A DNA stretch of 64,000 nt from Ornithodoros turicata (lineage: Eukaryota > Arthropoda > Arachnida > Ixodida > Argasidae): positions 20,837,146-20,901,145 of the forward strand of contig NC_088209.1 in assembly GCF_037126465.1 (NCBI RefSeq), written 5' to 3'. The position numbers and the translations under genes are program-made. This document shows, in pieces, positions 1 through 10,527 of this stretch (the stretch's first letter is position 1; every line of letters begins with the position of its first letter). The notes under the pieces are model-generated. The model was not told the DNA's origin. It saw only the letters and a program-made list of their open reading frames with translations, and searched no databases.

Positions 1-628
1 TTCCCCAGCGGGTCGGTAGGGGTTTGATCCCCTCTTCATAAAAAGAAGTGGGTCGTGTCAGCAGCCAGTTGCACACAAATTCCTCCACTGCGCCGTCGTC
101 GTCGGATCATTGGCCTCCCAGAGCTTCTTTGAGTGCCCCAAACAGGTGAAAGTCACAAGGCGATAAGTGAGGGCTATAGGTAGGGTGTTCCAGTGGCGTC
201 CAGCCCTCTTAATATTGCTTCCATTCCTCTTAATTTTGCACATGTGACGGCTGCGGTGTGGGATCGGGCGTTGTCAAGCGCCTTGCCAGCTGACAGCCGA
301 GTCTTAGCTTTGACAGGGGCTTCTCCATCTTTCTTTCTCCACCTCATGCTCGCTTGTTTCGATTCAGGCGTCTAGTGGTGTACCCAAGTTTCATCGCAGG
401 TGACGATGTATTTTAAACATGCGTCCCTTTCTTCTGCAAACCGCGCTGATAGCGGCTCACACAAGTACAAACGTGCAAACTTCTGTTCTGCAGTCAAAAG
501 ACGTGGCACCCATCGGGCAGACCCTTTACGGAGCCCTAGGTCCTTTGTGATTATGGATTGAGTGCTTCCACAGCTTATGCTTACTTAGAGCAAATTTTGG
601 AAACCTTCAAACGTCGGTCGCCCTCCAA
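1..628 (-). pseudogene. Degenerate mariner transposase, cut by the window edge
   Basis: Conceptual translation of the minus strand gives a recognisable mariner transposase (Tc1/mariner superfamily, DDD catalytic triad, cut-and-paste at TA). From N to C terminus one sees KDLGLRKGSARWVPRLL near 520, the first catalytic motif DETWVHH at about 375-395, DNARSH carrying the second aspartate at about 258-275, SPCDFHLFGALKEALGG near 105-165, and the tail SFYEEGI near 20-40. A stop follows VHH (372-374), another follows ALGGQ, and the N-terminal helix-turn-helix half is missing. SAGK is joined almost directly to LDNARSH, so roughly 50-60 family residues between motifs one and two are deleted. No terminal inverted repeats are visible. 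It is not functional. The family call is secure; the subfamily is not. Confidence 0.88.
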
Positions 629-765
629 CAACAACAACAACAACATAGATGAATGGATGATGATGATGTGGGATGTTTCCCTGCGTTGAGTGCAGGACCC
701 TACCCCATTCCAAAAAGGTTCACATGAAAGGATGACGAGGGAAGGAAATCCCTACAGTTCGTGAG
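625..765 (-). repeat. LINE 3' tail remnant with (GTT)n
   Basis: Read on the minus strand this has a GGGGTAG block, then a CATCATCATC-rich stretch, then a (GTT)n tail (CAACAACAAC at about 629-645 on plus). The same order occurs at 34.6-34.7 kb (minus), 5.99-6.05 kb (plus) and 21.06 kb (plus), where it follows LINE coding sequence in two cases. It is probably a 5'-truncated retroposon end abutting the mariner relic. Confidence 0.5.
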
Positions 766-1261
766 GTCGCCCTCCAGAAGATCATGAATGGCTTAAATGT
801 TCTGCTCCGTAATACTCGTTCGTGGGCGACGATCATGGCTTTTGTTTTCAACCCTGTCACGACGGATTGACGGAACGCGCTCTACAACAAAAGTCTCGTT
901 TATATTTGAGCCCACCCTCGTAGCAGTTCTCGGTCACGTCGACAGCCGTTTACGACGCTCAAATCCTCGGTTTCCTCGACATTCCGTTGCATCCCACGTT
1001 TAGGCGAAGAAAAAAGGAAAATAAACTCTATCGATCGATTGCGAAGTACCAATAAAATGCGCGGAAATAGAAAATCGCGAACAATGTCGAGAGGTTTCTG
1101 CTTTGGCGTCTCCCACGGAGCGAAAAACCAACATTGTTCTGAGCACACATTACGAGCGGGACATAATGCTCAGTGTGTAGGTGCGACAGACCTAACAATT
1201 GTGGGTGAGCAAAAGGTCATTAGTTCATCGCAACCTCACGATAGACGGGAGATAGTTTTTT
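766..1261. other. No gene recognised
   Basis: Only short overlapping frames without family resemblance are seen (for example 1039-1278 plus, 79 codons). No inverted or tandem structure was noticed. Confidence 0.5.
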
Positions 1262-1362
1262 TTTTAATTCCATGTTAGCGCCGCGAAGCAACTGTGGCTA
1301 TGAGCGGAGCAGACGTGGACAGATGGAGAGAGGACAGCAGGAAGGAGGGGGAACAGGGGGCG
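1262..1362 (-). mobile_element. SINE type I, 3' end only
   Basis: The minus strand matches the 3' domain of the full SINE at 37.0 kb: CTTCCTGCTGTCCTCTCTCC, then CCATCTGTCCACGTCTGCTC, then CATAGCCACAGTTGCTTCGC and GGCGCTAACA. The tRNA-like head and central core are absent, so this is a 5'-truncated copy. Confidence 0.75.
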
Positions 1363-2538
1363 GGAAATTGTGCGCAGCCGTATTTTTAAGTTAATTTTCC
1401 TTTTCGTGATGTGTTTCGCAACGTTTCTGCTCCCCCCACTCGTAGCATAAAGCAGCAGATGCGCAATCTCCGAAAATTTATGTGATCGATACGCTGAGCA
1501 CTCACTACTTTTTCGTCCCAGCTTTCGTCCCGATTATATGCATGGTTTTTGAGTAAATCAAAATGGAAAGGTACGGGCAACACTGCGTCGAAGTTGTCGC
1601 CACATTCGCATTGTCCGCAATGTACGTCAGCAAAACTACATTGCATGCGCATAACACTGGGTCTAAAACGAAGAAAGATGCAGCAATTATTCTCGGAGGC
1701 ACATTTCACTGTTGCTTGACAAAGTGGGGACTATTTCCCAGCAGAAGTTGTCCCGCGTCGTTTAACCGCCATTTTGGTACCAAATTCAAAATATGAAGAG
1801 GAGCTCTCTGTGTCACTTGTTGCGCTGGGTTTCCAAGCAAGAAAGTGTAAAATTACCCCGCCAACATAAACGGCCTGTCTGCCGCTTTCTGGCACCTTTA
1901 ACGCACGTGCGGTTAACACGTATCTCTTCCTCCGATGTTTCTTTCCCCTAATGGTCCCTTTTCCCTCTATCGTCAAGCTCTATGTTTTCGTTTTGCGTTA
2001 TGTTTTTAGTGCCCAACAGCAAGGTCTTCATGGAAGAATTAGACGCGACTGTGAAACTAGCCCTGTCGCCAACAGACTTCAAAACAATTACAGTTTTCAG
2101 ATACAATGTGCCTAGTCGCAGTAATGCGCTGCCTTCACATATGTTACAAGAATACTCGTAGAAGAGCTTGTGCTGGCATGAAAGTAGTTATGCTGTTCTT
2201 GCAACTTGTCCCTCCTAATTTTTAAGCACTCTAGCGCATTGTTAAGAGCAATTTACCTGTAAGCTGATTATGCATTTCAACGGAGCTGTGTGGAGCTGTG
2301 ACATTTCAAAGCAAATAGAGTTAAGGTCACTGCTGCCTAGCAAGCGATTCGTAGTACGAAACTAGAGTGGGTGTCTTGAGCATGGTAAACAACTTGTCCG
2401 CTTGGATATTCTGCTTTGTCGGTGTAGCACCAAAATATTCCGTCAAATACTCCAGAGCAACCTCATGCGGACACGACCGGTGCAATGTAACGTTTTTTTT
2501 TTTTCTTGCACTTCTTCGTCTTCGTACTTACGCTCATA
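1363..2538. other. No gene recognised
   Basis: Frames up to 107 codons (1386-1709 minus) show no motif I recognise and overlap unrelated frames on the other strand. I see no repeat structure here. Confidence 0.5.
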
Positions 2539-2540
2539 TA

Positions 2541-3563
2541 CAGGGTGTCCCAGAAAACGTGTCATTGAATTATAATTTTAAAAAAAACTACACCACATAG
2601 AGTCATGCGGTCAATGGGATTTGTTCTTACTGGGTTTTTGCCACCTCCTCATGTGAATGTCGTGTAACGTAAGTTTAATTATGTAAATTTTTGCGAGCTT
2701 AAGTCGGGAATTTGCCTAGTAAAGGTCACTTTTTTACCCCAGCAATGTGAAGAGCGTGTTTAATTTAGTCTAATTAATGATAATTGACAGGGATATTCAG
2801 GAGCTATCCCATCGGAAAAAATAGCCGAACATCATGGTCTGGACACTTATGCTGTTCATAATTCTCACAAAAAAGGCGTACGCTCCCCGTTTTCAACAAA
2901 TCAGGGAAGATAACGATATCATTCGAGATGATGGTTGGCAAGGAGCGTGCTATGCGGTGAAGTTCATTTTTAAGAGTGTACGGAGGTCGCACAGAATAGC
3001 GCACGATGAATTTTTCAGCGCAATCTTTGTCAGTCCGACGAAAGGAGGTTGGAAACCCAGCCCTCCCCGACATCGCAGAAAGAGAGAAAACAGGCACGGC
3101 TTATGACGTCCGACTTTCACTGGGATAACGCTTTCCCTCTCCCAATTTTAGGAACTGTTACTTTTTCTACTATCACTCTGTGGGCTGGCTTCGGAACCTC
3201 CTTTCGTCGCATTGAGAGCGATTGCGCTCAAAAAGTCATCGCGCGCTATGGTCCGATGCTCCGAAAAGCATGATATTCGTCTATTTTGTCCGTTGGGATA
3301 GCTCGTGAATACCACTGTGAATTATTATGAATTTGAGTGAATTCGGCACGCTATTCATATGGGGGGGGGGTAAAAAAGTGACCCTTACTTGGCAAATTTT
3401 CGAGTTCAGTTCGCAAATATTTACGTTATTAAGCTTGGAGTACATGGCATTCACATTAGGAGGCGGCAAAAACCTAATAAGAACAAATGCTCTTGACCGC
3501 ATGATTCTAGGTGGCGTAGTTTTTTTTATTATAATTTAATGACACGTTTTTTGGGACACCCTG
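2541..3563. mobile_element. Long foldback DNA transposon, CAGGGTGTCCC ends
   Basis: The left end CAGGGTGTCCCAGAAAACGT at 2541 is mirrored by the right end at 3563, and both sides are flanked by TA. The arms stay complementary inward for several hundred bases: the left TGCGGTCAATGGGATTTGTT at about 2606 pairs with its inverse near 3480-3500, and further inward ACGAAAGGAGG near 3040 pairs with CCTCCTTTCGT near 3200. Total length is about 1.02 kb and no transposase is present, so this is a non-autonomous palindromic element of Tc1/mariner type judging by the TA duplication. It contains a nested MITE half at 2841-2980. A second, truncated copy lies at 9541-9870. Confidence 0.82.
2841..2980 (+). 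mobile_element. Palindromic MITE A, half copy, nested
   Basis: This matches the right half of the family consensus: ACACTTATGCTGTTCATAAT, GGCGTACG, TTTTCAACAAATCAGGG, GATAACGATATCATTCGAGA, GGTTGGC, GCGTGCTATGCGGTGAAGTT, ending TTTTTAAGAGTGTA. The left half is missing. The other copy of the host foldback has ...GCTCTACGGAGG... here (9831-9840) with no insert, which proves this is a later insertion into the foldback and fixes its right boundary. Confidence 0.85.
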
Positions 3564-3689
3564 TATAGGTGGTATATTCGTTACTACCAGAACAGCCATA
3601 AAATGCCGATATAGCTAATTAGTATGATCCGTGAGCTCAGATGCAAATGCACTCGTCTGCAGATATCGACAGGTGATGCCATAGGAGAT

Positions 3690-4990
3690 TATTCGTTCTG
3701 GTTACTGAATTGCTTGCCTATTTCTTCAGGTCCTCCGCTGACAATACTGACCTCTGCTGGCCTTAGGTAAGGAGACGGAAATTCCGCTAGCTGCTGCTTC
3801 GTGCTTCGAAGACACCCCTTTTGCAGGACTGTCGCTAAAGCCTCCCAAAGACTGCAGGAGCGGACAGGTGTTGCTACGAGTCTTTTTTTTCTTCTTCTTC
3901 TCTTTACTGGATTGCTTGCCCATTTCCTCAGGTCCTCCACTGACGGCATCAACTTCTGCTGGCCACAGGCAAGAAGGCAGAGTTGCCCTCAGCTGCTCCT
4001 TCATGCTTCGAAGAAATCCCTTTTGCAGGGCTGTCCCTGACACCTCCCAGAGCATGCAGGAACCGAAAGGTGTTGCCACTGGTTACTATTATTCTTTCTG
4101 GTTACTGGATTGCTCTTCCATTTCCTCAGGTCCTCAACTGACGTTATTAACTTCTATCGGCCACAGGCAAGAAGTCGGAGTTTCCCTCAGCTGCTGCTTC
4201 ATGCTTCGAAGAAATCCCTTTTGCAGGGCTGTCCCGGACACCTCCCAGAGCCTGCAGAAACCGAAAGGTGTTGCTACTGGTTATTGTTATTATTTCTGGT
4301 TACTGTATGGCTTGCCCATTTCGTCATCAGATCCTCCACTGACGGTATTAACTTCCGTCGGCCACAGGCAAGAAGACGGAAGTTCTCTCAGCTGTTCCTT
4401 CAGCATCGAAGGAATCCCTTTTGCAGGGCTGTCCCAGACGCCTCCTCGAGACCGCAGGAACCGACAGGTGTTGTCACGAATTTATGTTATTCTTTCTGGA
4501 TACTGGGTTGCTTTTCGATTTCCTCAAGTCCTCCATTGACGGTGTTAACCACTGTCGGCCACAGGCAAGAAGACGGACGTTCCCTAACTTGCTCCTTTGC
4601 ATCGAAGGATCCGTTTTGCAGGACTGTCCCTGACGCAGGACTGTCCCGGCCACGGGCAAGCAGACGGAAGTTCCCTCAGCTGCTGCTTTTATGCTTCGAC
4701 GGAGCCCCTTTTGCAGGGTTTTCCCAGACGCCCCCCAGAGACTGCAGGAACCGACAGATGTTCCCACGGGTATATATCATTCTAACCACTGCTGGCTTGG
4801 CATGGGTTGCTTGCCCATTCGTTCTGGTCCGAAAGTGACGGTGTTGACTTCTGTTCGCCACTGGCAAGCAGACTAGGTTCCCTTGGTTTTTCTCTCACGC
4901 AGGAATGAATGCTCCTTTTGCAGGGCGGTCCCTGACATCTGTGAGAGACTGAAGGAGCCGCCAAGTGATGTCACACACACAACACTGAAG
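3690..4990. repeat. Tandem array, ~198-bp unit, about six units
   Basis: The phrase (G/A)TTGCTTGCCCATTTCCTCAG recurs in variant form near 3708, 3911, 4107, 4304, 4504 and 4805, giving a period near 198 bp; the last interval contains one degenerate or collapsed unit. Each unit also carries TGACGG, GGCCACAGGCAAG, CTCAGCTGCT, CCCTTTTGCAGG and CTGCAGGAACCGACAGGTGTT. Since 198 is a multiple of three, open frames run across several units on both strands (223 codons from 3868, 242 codons from 4110, 117 codons on minus), each giving a ~66-residue repeat. I think these frames are a by-product of the period and see no start context, domain or splice evidence. It is a minisatellite/satellite array by structure. 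Confidence 0.85.
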
Positions 4991-5480
4991 TAATTCTGTG
5001 GTCCCTTTCGTTGATAAGGGAATCGTGTAATGAGTGATTCATGGACGCCATGTTCCTTCACAAGTGTGTCCATTTACGGGTGGATTCTTCATTTTTGTTA
5101 TGTCGTTTAAATTTTTGTCCTCGACGTGCTACACTTTGGAATCCCCCATCATTTTACGTTGGAGAAAAATTTAAAAAAAATCAAACATGTACATCGCTCC
5201 CCCCCCCCCCCCATATGTAGTGCCTTACAGGCCCTTAATGGTACTAAAATGAAATGAAAATCAACAGAGCAGTTACCTATGTTTTGTCCTAACGCGCAGT
5301 AAAAGAAAAGTAAATGTATTTGAGAGTGCTGGAACGAGAAGCTGGATATCGACGGAATATATGCGGATTTAGTACGGGAGTCTTAAGCATTCGTCTCAAT
5401 CGATGTGATCTGCTCTGCGGTGCCTTTGATGTCTCGGGATTCTTTTTGGATTCCATCCTATGAAGGCAAGAGCAACAGAC
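4991..5480. other. No gene recognised; C-run at about 5201-5212
   Basis: Apart from a 12-base C homopolymer and AT-rich sequence I see no gene or paired structure. Confidence 0.45.
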
Positions 5481-5489
5481 CACACGTGA

Positions 5490-6055
5490 GCATCTGCGAC
5501 CATTTGTGTCATCTTGTCTCGGGGGATCGCCGCTACCTCGTCTCAAGCCTCACTGGTCCCATGATGCAGTCTCAATGGCAACGGACATCACCACCCACTC
5601 TTTGCTTTACTCCGTTGACCTCAAATTGTCCCTTTTTCTCCCCCGTCGGTACCACAGTCTTCCAGCAATGAGACTTAATGTGGCTTTTACACCGGCTTTC
5701 AAGCACCTCCTCGGTGTCAGCGCGTCCAGTCTCTGTTCCACGTGTGATGTGCGCGGTCACCTCCATCACGTCCTCCTTACGAGCACGCCCTCACGAAAAC
5801 TGCTCTCCAACACGTCGATCAACGCCAGTTCAACTTAGCCAAAATTCTCGGGCCATCTTCGAAATCCTCACATCGCAAGGCGTACGAGCTGTTGCTGAGT
5901 TCCTCTCCAGCACTGGACTAATGGACGACGCTAGTGGACACTATAGTAGGACACCGCTCCATCATCATCACGTTTCTCATCCCTTCCACAAGCGCAATGG
6001 GGCAGTGTACCGCCATAACGGCGGAGAATGACCCACCACATCATCATCCCATATA
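5490..6055 (+). pseudogene. LINE ORF2 C-terminus and 3' UTR
   Basis: The plus strand carries the last part of a non-LTR retrotransposon polyprotein downstream of the reverse transcriptase. Visible in changing frames are LPRRYHSL, then RLNVAFTPAFKHLLG, then a cysteine/histidine segment (LCSTCDVRGHLHH) and, near 5890-5930, VAEFLSSTGLMDD. The last matches the ...FLxxTGL... ending also seen at 34.8 and 36.8 kb. It is followed by a GCGCAATGGGGCAG block and CATCATCATC, the 3' UTR seen in other tails. Frame changes between segments and the absence of the RT domain mark it as a 5'-truncated dead copy. The clade (Jockey/R1/CR1-like) is not resolved. Confidence 0.6.
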
Positions 6056-6414
6056 TGTGTGTGCGTGATCATTTGACACATGAGTGCTCACGAATTACCA
6101 CAATGATCGATTGGCTTGAGATGGCTTCATTCTGGTCCGTGACTTCATGCGTTTGGTCCGTTCTGTTTGACTGGTTACTCCTCTGTCGGTCGCCTTGTTA
6201 GGCCATGTTTCAGCTTGCGTTCTGCAAAGCAGCTTCGTGCTTTCAACCGATACTATTTATTCTGCATTTCATGGTCTACAGACGCGAAGCCCTGGCCGTA
6301 TTTCCTTACTTCAAAGGACTCACTGTTTGCCTACGAATATGGTTGTTTCACACAATAAATTTTATTATATATTTAGTGCTGAGCATGCCGCGAATATTTA
6401 CCGTATTAAGCAAC
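6056..6414. other. No gene recognised
   Basis: Overlapping 60-85-codon plus frames (6167-6452) show no recognised motif. The stretch ends in AT-rich sequence with AATAAA at about 6354. Confidence 0.4.
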
Positions 6415-6505
6415 AACAACCGTCCTGGAGTAGCCAGTGGCGAGTGACTTGAGACTAACATCTCCTTTTTTTTCTGTTAGAGATCAATCAATCAATCAAC
6501 AGCAA
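6415..6505 (+). repeat. LINE 3' tail with (AATC)n
   Basis: The block CGTCCTGGAGTAGCCAGT, then GAGACTA.CATCTCC, a T-run and ATCAATCAATCAATC is shared with 26.39-26.53 kb (plus) and 36.43-36.6 kb (minus). At 36.4-37.0 kb it lies downstream of LINE ORF2 sequence, which identifies it as that family's 3' UTR and tail. Confidence 0.7.
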
Positions 6506-7035
6506 TTGTGCCTACAGAAACGTAACTACAACTCGTCTGAGATTGTCATAAGCATAAATTACGAGTTTACAGTCAGGTACTGAGAACACTTCACATAATA
6601 TTTGAGACTGATAACTTTTTACATTTACTATTGTTATTGTATTGTTGACTGATTGCATGGGTCACAAAATTAGAGAGCCTATCCTCTTTATCGCCTTAGC
6701 CTACCACTCCCTATATCCTTAATTTACCGATTTACTTTATTTTCCCCAACCAAGTCAACAACTGAGACCAGTTCTAAAACTCTGCCCCGCTGCTTTTGCA
6801 CATTGCTTTTGCACATTTATTTTGTATTGTATTGCCAACTGTAAGGTGGGACAAGCGAAAACTTGAGCCAAGTTTACAATACTACGTAATGGTAGTTGGA
6901 AGTCACCAATTGAGGTTTCTGGAACAGAAGTAACAGTCCCTGCAGTGACGCACCCTTTTGTTGGTTTCTTCCTGGTCGTTCATTTGCCGTGGTTTTCCAT
7001 TGGTTTTTCGTTGGCTACTTGATGTGCTGCAGGAT
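6506..7035. other. No gene recognised
   Basis: AT-rich sequence without repeat structure or convincing coding frame. Confidence 0.4.
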
Positions 7036-7260
7036 GAATGTCGAGACTGGGAGGTACCCGGGTTCGAATCCCGGTGCCGGCTGTGCTGTCTGGGGTTTTT
7101 CCTGGGTTTTCCTCAGACGCTTTCAGACATATGTCGGCACAGTTCCCTTAGAAGTCGGCCCAGGACGCACATTCCCCCAGGGCGTGAGTCGTGACGTTGC
7201 CCACATACGTGAGGCCGACAACGGCAAGCCCTATCACCACCACCACCACCACCACCACCG
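7036..7260 (+). mobile_element. tRNA-derived SINE type II
   Basis: It starts with a B-box-like GGGTTCGAATCCCGGTGCCG, followed by the core GGCTGTGCTGTCTGGGGTTT, TTCCTGGGTTTTCCTCAGAC, GTCGGCACAGTTCCCTTAGA, GAAGTCGGCCCAGGACGCAC, then a type II-specific end ATTCCCCCAGGGCGTGAGTC, GTGACGTTGCCCACAT, GAGGCCGACAACGGC and a (CAC)n tail at 7234-7259. The A-box half of the head is missing, so it is 5'-truncated. Related copies lie at 29.9 and 45.2 kb. Pol III control is inferred from the B box. Confidence 0.85.
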
Positions 7261-8840
7261 CAGGATGAATTGTGGCACGTGCTACGTTACGAAGTGCGAA
7301 GGTTCCATGGAACAACCTATAATGCCTATTATGGAATAAACAATGCTGTGCATTGTATGTGTGCATAACAAACAACACAAACGCAGTCAGTACCTCTTTT
7401 TTTTTTTTCGAAATTGATGTTGAAATACGCCCTAGTGGTTGTTGTACTATTCGTTGTACCGTAAATGAAATGTGCTTTGCCAATATATACTTTTCTCGTT
7501 TTACTCCCAATTGGCAATTGAAAAATACTCCAGAACTATTCTGGCGTTTCTATAGTATGAATATTACACTGCTGTGGTGTTTGTGCCCACCAAAATGGCC
7601 GGGCGCGACATGACGGATATTCTGCTGTTGTCTGGTTCTCTTGATATGCGCAATATAGACCAACAACTGTTTTTGATGCGCGCATCAGAGTAGACAACTG
7701 TTGTACCAGGATGATTCTGGTGTTCCCATGGTGTGCATACCAGACTAGCGTAGAGTGTTTTAATATGATCGTTAGAGTGGCTTTATGTGGGACACCAGAG
7801 CACGTGCGCCTTGCGCCGTTACCATGAAAACCGTAATTTAGAATGATCACATATAACCGTAATGCATTAGCGCATTTCATAAGCAATTCATGAGGTCATT
7901 AACGCCGCTTCTTCTTCCTAGGTACAATATCATAGAAACAATTAGCTCGAGTATCGAAATCCAGACGTTTCTGAAGCCTTCACTCCAGTTTGAAACCGAA
8001 ATTTTACGTTCATCACTGTCACATTATACCGAGCATTAGAGGTTGTTTTGACGGGGTTCTAACTTTGAGCACTTGCTGAGCTTCTAGATTCCAGGTTTGC
8101 GAAATAGCGTTTCGTCCTGGCTTTCAACACTTGCACGAGAGACGCCCTTGGGGCATGCGACGACTGGTCGTTGCTGTGGTGCTTTTTGTGTGCGCGTCTC
8201 GTCGGGCTAAACGTAGACCGTGATTACTCGTTGGATATGGTCTACAAGAAGAGAGGACGGAAAAGATAACCGAAGAGTATAGATTGAGTATCCTTTTGCA
8301 TATTATTACAGAGTGCGTGGCGAATATTCACCCTTGTAGAATAAATCATGGTGCAATAATATTGTACCGTGATATACTTTGCTATTGTGATGTGCGTGCT
8401 TCTCTTAAATGTGTACCGTCAGAGGTAGCTATAATATACGCAGTTTTATGACACGCACTTGCCCGTTTCCATTTCTGCTGATAAGTAAACAGTTAACGCT
8501 GTCGAAACGTTGGAGAAGCGCCGAACGCCGAGTAACAAGACTAAAAACGTTGTACAAGATGTTAAATGGCGAATTCAATATAGACACAAGTCGTTACATT
8601 TCTAATTATTGTCGTTGTTTCACGTTTGTACATTTCTTTTTTTTTTCTTGTATCACAGTACCGCCACTCCTACATTGGCCCCGGGAGGAAGCCAGTAGTA
8701 TCAATAAATAAATACAGTAAATAACAGCCTCTCACTGCTGGGACTCTGGGACTGTAAATGTGATGAGCAACCAAGCAGCTTACTGGGTCAAATGCTTCAC
8801 ACAGCAGCACCAGAGCGTTCACACCAACCACATCACCAAA
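7261..8840. other. No gene recognised
   Basis: The longest frames (120 codons minus at 7148-7510, 116 minus at 7536-7886) have poly-V or no family signal; the first overlaps the (CAC)n SINE tail. Weakly repeated TTCTGG(C/T)GTT phrases near 7540 and 7715 may be an old MITE. Confidence 0.45.
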
Positions 8841-8842
8841 AA

Positions 8843-8905
8843 CATCAGAGGGCATACATCAAGAACACCACGATTCCTGGTGTTCCTGATGTCTGCCCTC
8901 TGGTG
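8843..8905. repeat. Imperfect inverted repeat (28-bp arms)
   Basis: CATCAGAGGGCATACATCAA... at 8843-8870 pairs with 8878-8905 at about 24 of 28 positions, leaving a 7-base loop. A further CCAGGATCCCTGG lies just downstream, suggesting a degraded palindromic element. Confidence 0.6.
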
Positions 8906-9254
8906 CTGCATACCAGGATCCCTGGTGTTTGACGCTAGAGAGCAAACAATAGAAATGTCACAAATCACAGCCAGCAGGAAACGGTTACTTCCTCTTTTTG
9001 CTCCTTTCTTTCTTTTTTCAATAGGGCTCGCTCATTTAGTCTTACACATGTCACGGTCTTTCGCACTGCCTTGTCAGCTCTGGTGAAACATGTGCCTGAA
9101 CATCGCCAGGGGGCAAACTGTGGCCGTGCATACCTGCGTATAAAAGCCTCATCTGCGAGGACGACCCTATAGGTCAACGTGCGGGCAGACAAGTATCCAG
9201 AAAGAAGGGAAAGAAAAAGTATGGCTTTACAAGATGGCGATATGTAGGCCAGCT

Positions 9255-9538
9255 GCACTCTAAGCAAAAAAGGAGTAAAACGGTGAGTAATTGCACCTTC
9301 TAGTCCCCTCGACTACAATTACTCCCTATTTTAGTCCCCTAACCTGCACATTTACTCCCCAGGACTGCAAATCGTCACTGAAGTTCACAAATGGTCTTCC
9401 TAATGTAACAGTCTACGTAAACACGTGCTCTTGGTCAATTTGAGGGCATAAGGCTGTATAACTCAGCCACCTTAGCAATTTTCCACCCGCACAGAGTAAG
9501 AAACAGTTAGCGCTTCGTTCTTCGCAAATTGTGCCTTA
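9255..9538 (+). mobile_element. MITE E ('AGTCCCC' family), left part, interrupted
   Basis: CACTCTAAGCAAAAAAGGAG begins a sequence collinear with 12595-12876: GAGTAATTGCA.CTTCTAGTC, TTTAGTCCCCTAACC, AATGGTCTTCC.AATGTAAC, GGCATAAGGCTGTATAACTC, AGAGTAAGAAACAGTTAGCG and TTCGCAAATTGTGCC. It stops exactly where the CAGGGTGTCCC foldback begins at 9541. Confidence 0.85.
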
Positions 9539-9540
9539 TA

Positions 9541-9870
9541 CAGGGTGTCCCAGAAAACGTGTCATTGAATTATAATAAAAAGCTACACCACCTAGACTCA
9601 TGCGGTCAACGGCATTTGTTCTTACTGGGTTTTTGCCACCTCCTCATGTGAATGTCGTGTGACGTAAGTTTAATTATGTAAAGTTTTGCGAGCTTAAGTC
9701 GGAAATTTGCCTAGTAAAGGTCACTTTTTTACCTCACCAATGTGAAGAGCGTGTCTAATTTACTCAAATTAATGATAATTGACAGGGGTATTCAGGAGCT
9801 ATGCCATCGGAAAAAATAGCCGAACATCATGCTCTACGGAGGTCGCACAGAATAGCGCACGATGAATTTT
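9541..9870 (+). mobile_element. Foldback DNA transposon, left arm only
   Basis: This is collinear with 2541 onward: CAGGGTGTCCCAGAAAACGT, TGCGGTCAACGGCATTTGTT, GGTTTTTGCCACCTCCTCAT and AGCCGAACATCATGCTCTAC. It has no MITE insertion at 9835, so it preserves the empty site for the nested copy at 2841. The right arm is lost; the sequence changes to AAAGTAC-rich repeats at about 9870. Its left flank is TA (9539-9540) within MITE E. Confidence 0.85.
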
Positions 9871-9925
9871 CAAAGTACAAAGTACTTTGAAACCCAAAGT
9901 ACCCCCCAAAGTACTTCGCTGGGAC
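9871..9925. repeat. AAAGTAC-rich motif repeats
   Basis: CAAAGTAC, AAAGTACTTTG, CCAAAGTACC and CAAAGTACTTCG occur in quick succession. The pattern resembles the interior of hAT-type MITEs and recurs at 14.3-14.6 kb and 56.22-56.29 kb. Confidence 0.45.
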
Positions 9926-10429
9926 CGCCCCTGCCTCTGTGCCTGTGAACCAGTGAACGGGACGCGTATTTCGGGACCGCAGCCGCGCGTTGCGTGTCGC
10001 GCTGAAGAAGAAAACGTCGCTCGCATGTTCCGTGTAATTTTGACCGAGTCTGTACATCGCTCATCTTAGGCATTGAATGTATCTAAGCATTATGTGCATA
10101 TCTCCACGTTGTAGAACATGTTAACAAGATTGCAAACTGTAACCATAATGTAACCTATAAAAGAAAACGGCACGTGCTGCTATGGCACACGAGCGGATGT
10201 CTACCCCCATCTAGTGAGGAAAATTTGCACTAGCACTTCTAGTTTCAAACCTGTTTCTGGGAAAACCAAAGTTGCTCTTGATCTTCTGCATGTTCTGATA
10301 ATCTGTAACATCGCATATTGCAACATCATACTCTGTAACATCATAACTATTTTAGGTTGGCAGATGAGCATCACGAGCTAGCAATTTTATTCGGTTGGTA
10401 ATCACGAATTACACGCGAAGAGCCCCATG
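9926..10429. other. No gene recognised
   Basis: No motif, inverted repeat or convincing frame was noticed. Confidence 0.4.
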
Positions 10430-10527
10430 AGACAGCAAGCCAACGTCTCGTTTGGCTGACCGTTCCCCCGTTTTTTTTTTTTTTTTCCTTTTCGTCTAAT
10501 AAATATACCCCCCCCCCCCCCCCCCAT
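10430..10527 (+). repeat. LINE 3' tail with AATAAA and poly(C)
   Basis: GTTTGGCTGACCGTTCCCCC, a long T-run, TCTAATAAATATA and a C-run at about 10508-10526 match the retroelement tail seen at 11.76 kb, 23.65 kb, 50.0 kb and 56.96 kb. Confidence 0.6.

Noticed and set aside
3868..4838. 223- and 242-codon plus frames as genes
   Set aside because: They lie entirely inside the ~198-bp tandem array, overlap each other in different frames, and encode only the repeat; no domain or splice context.
5201..5212. Poly(C)/poly(G) runs as assembly gaps
   Set aside because: Several C/G runs sit at defined places in LINE tails and MITE D copies, so most are biological; this one is unassigned.
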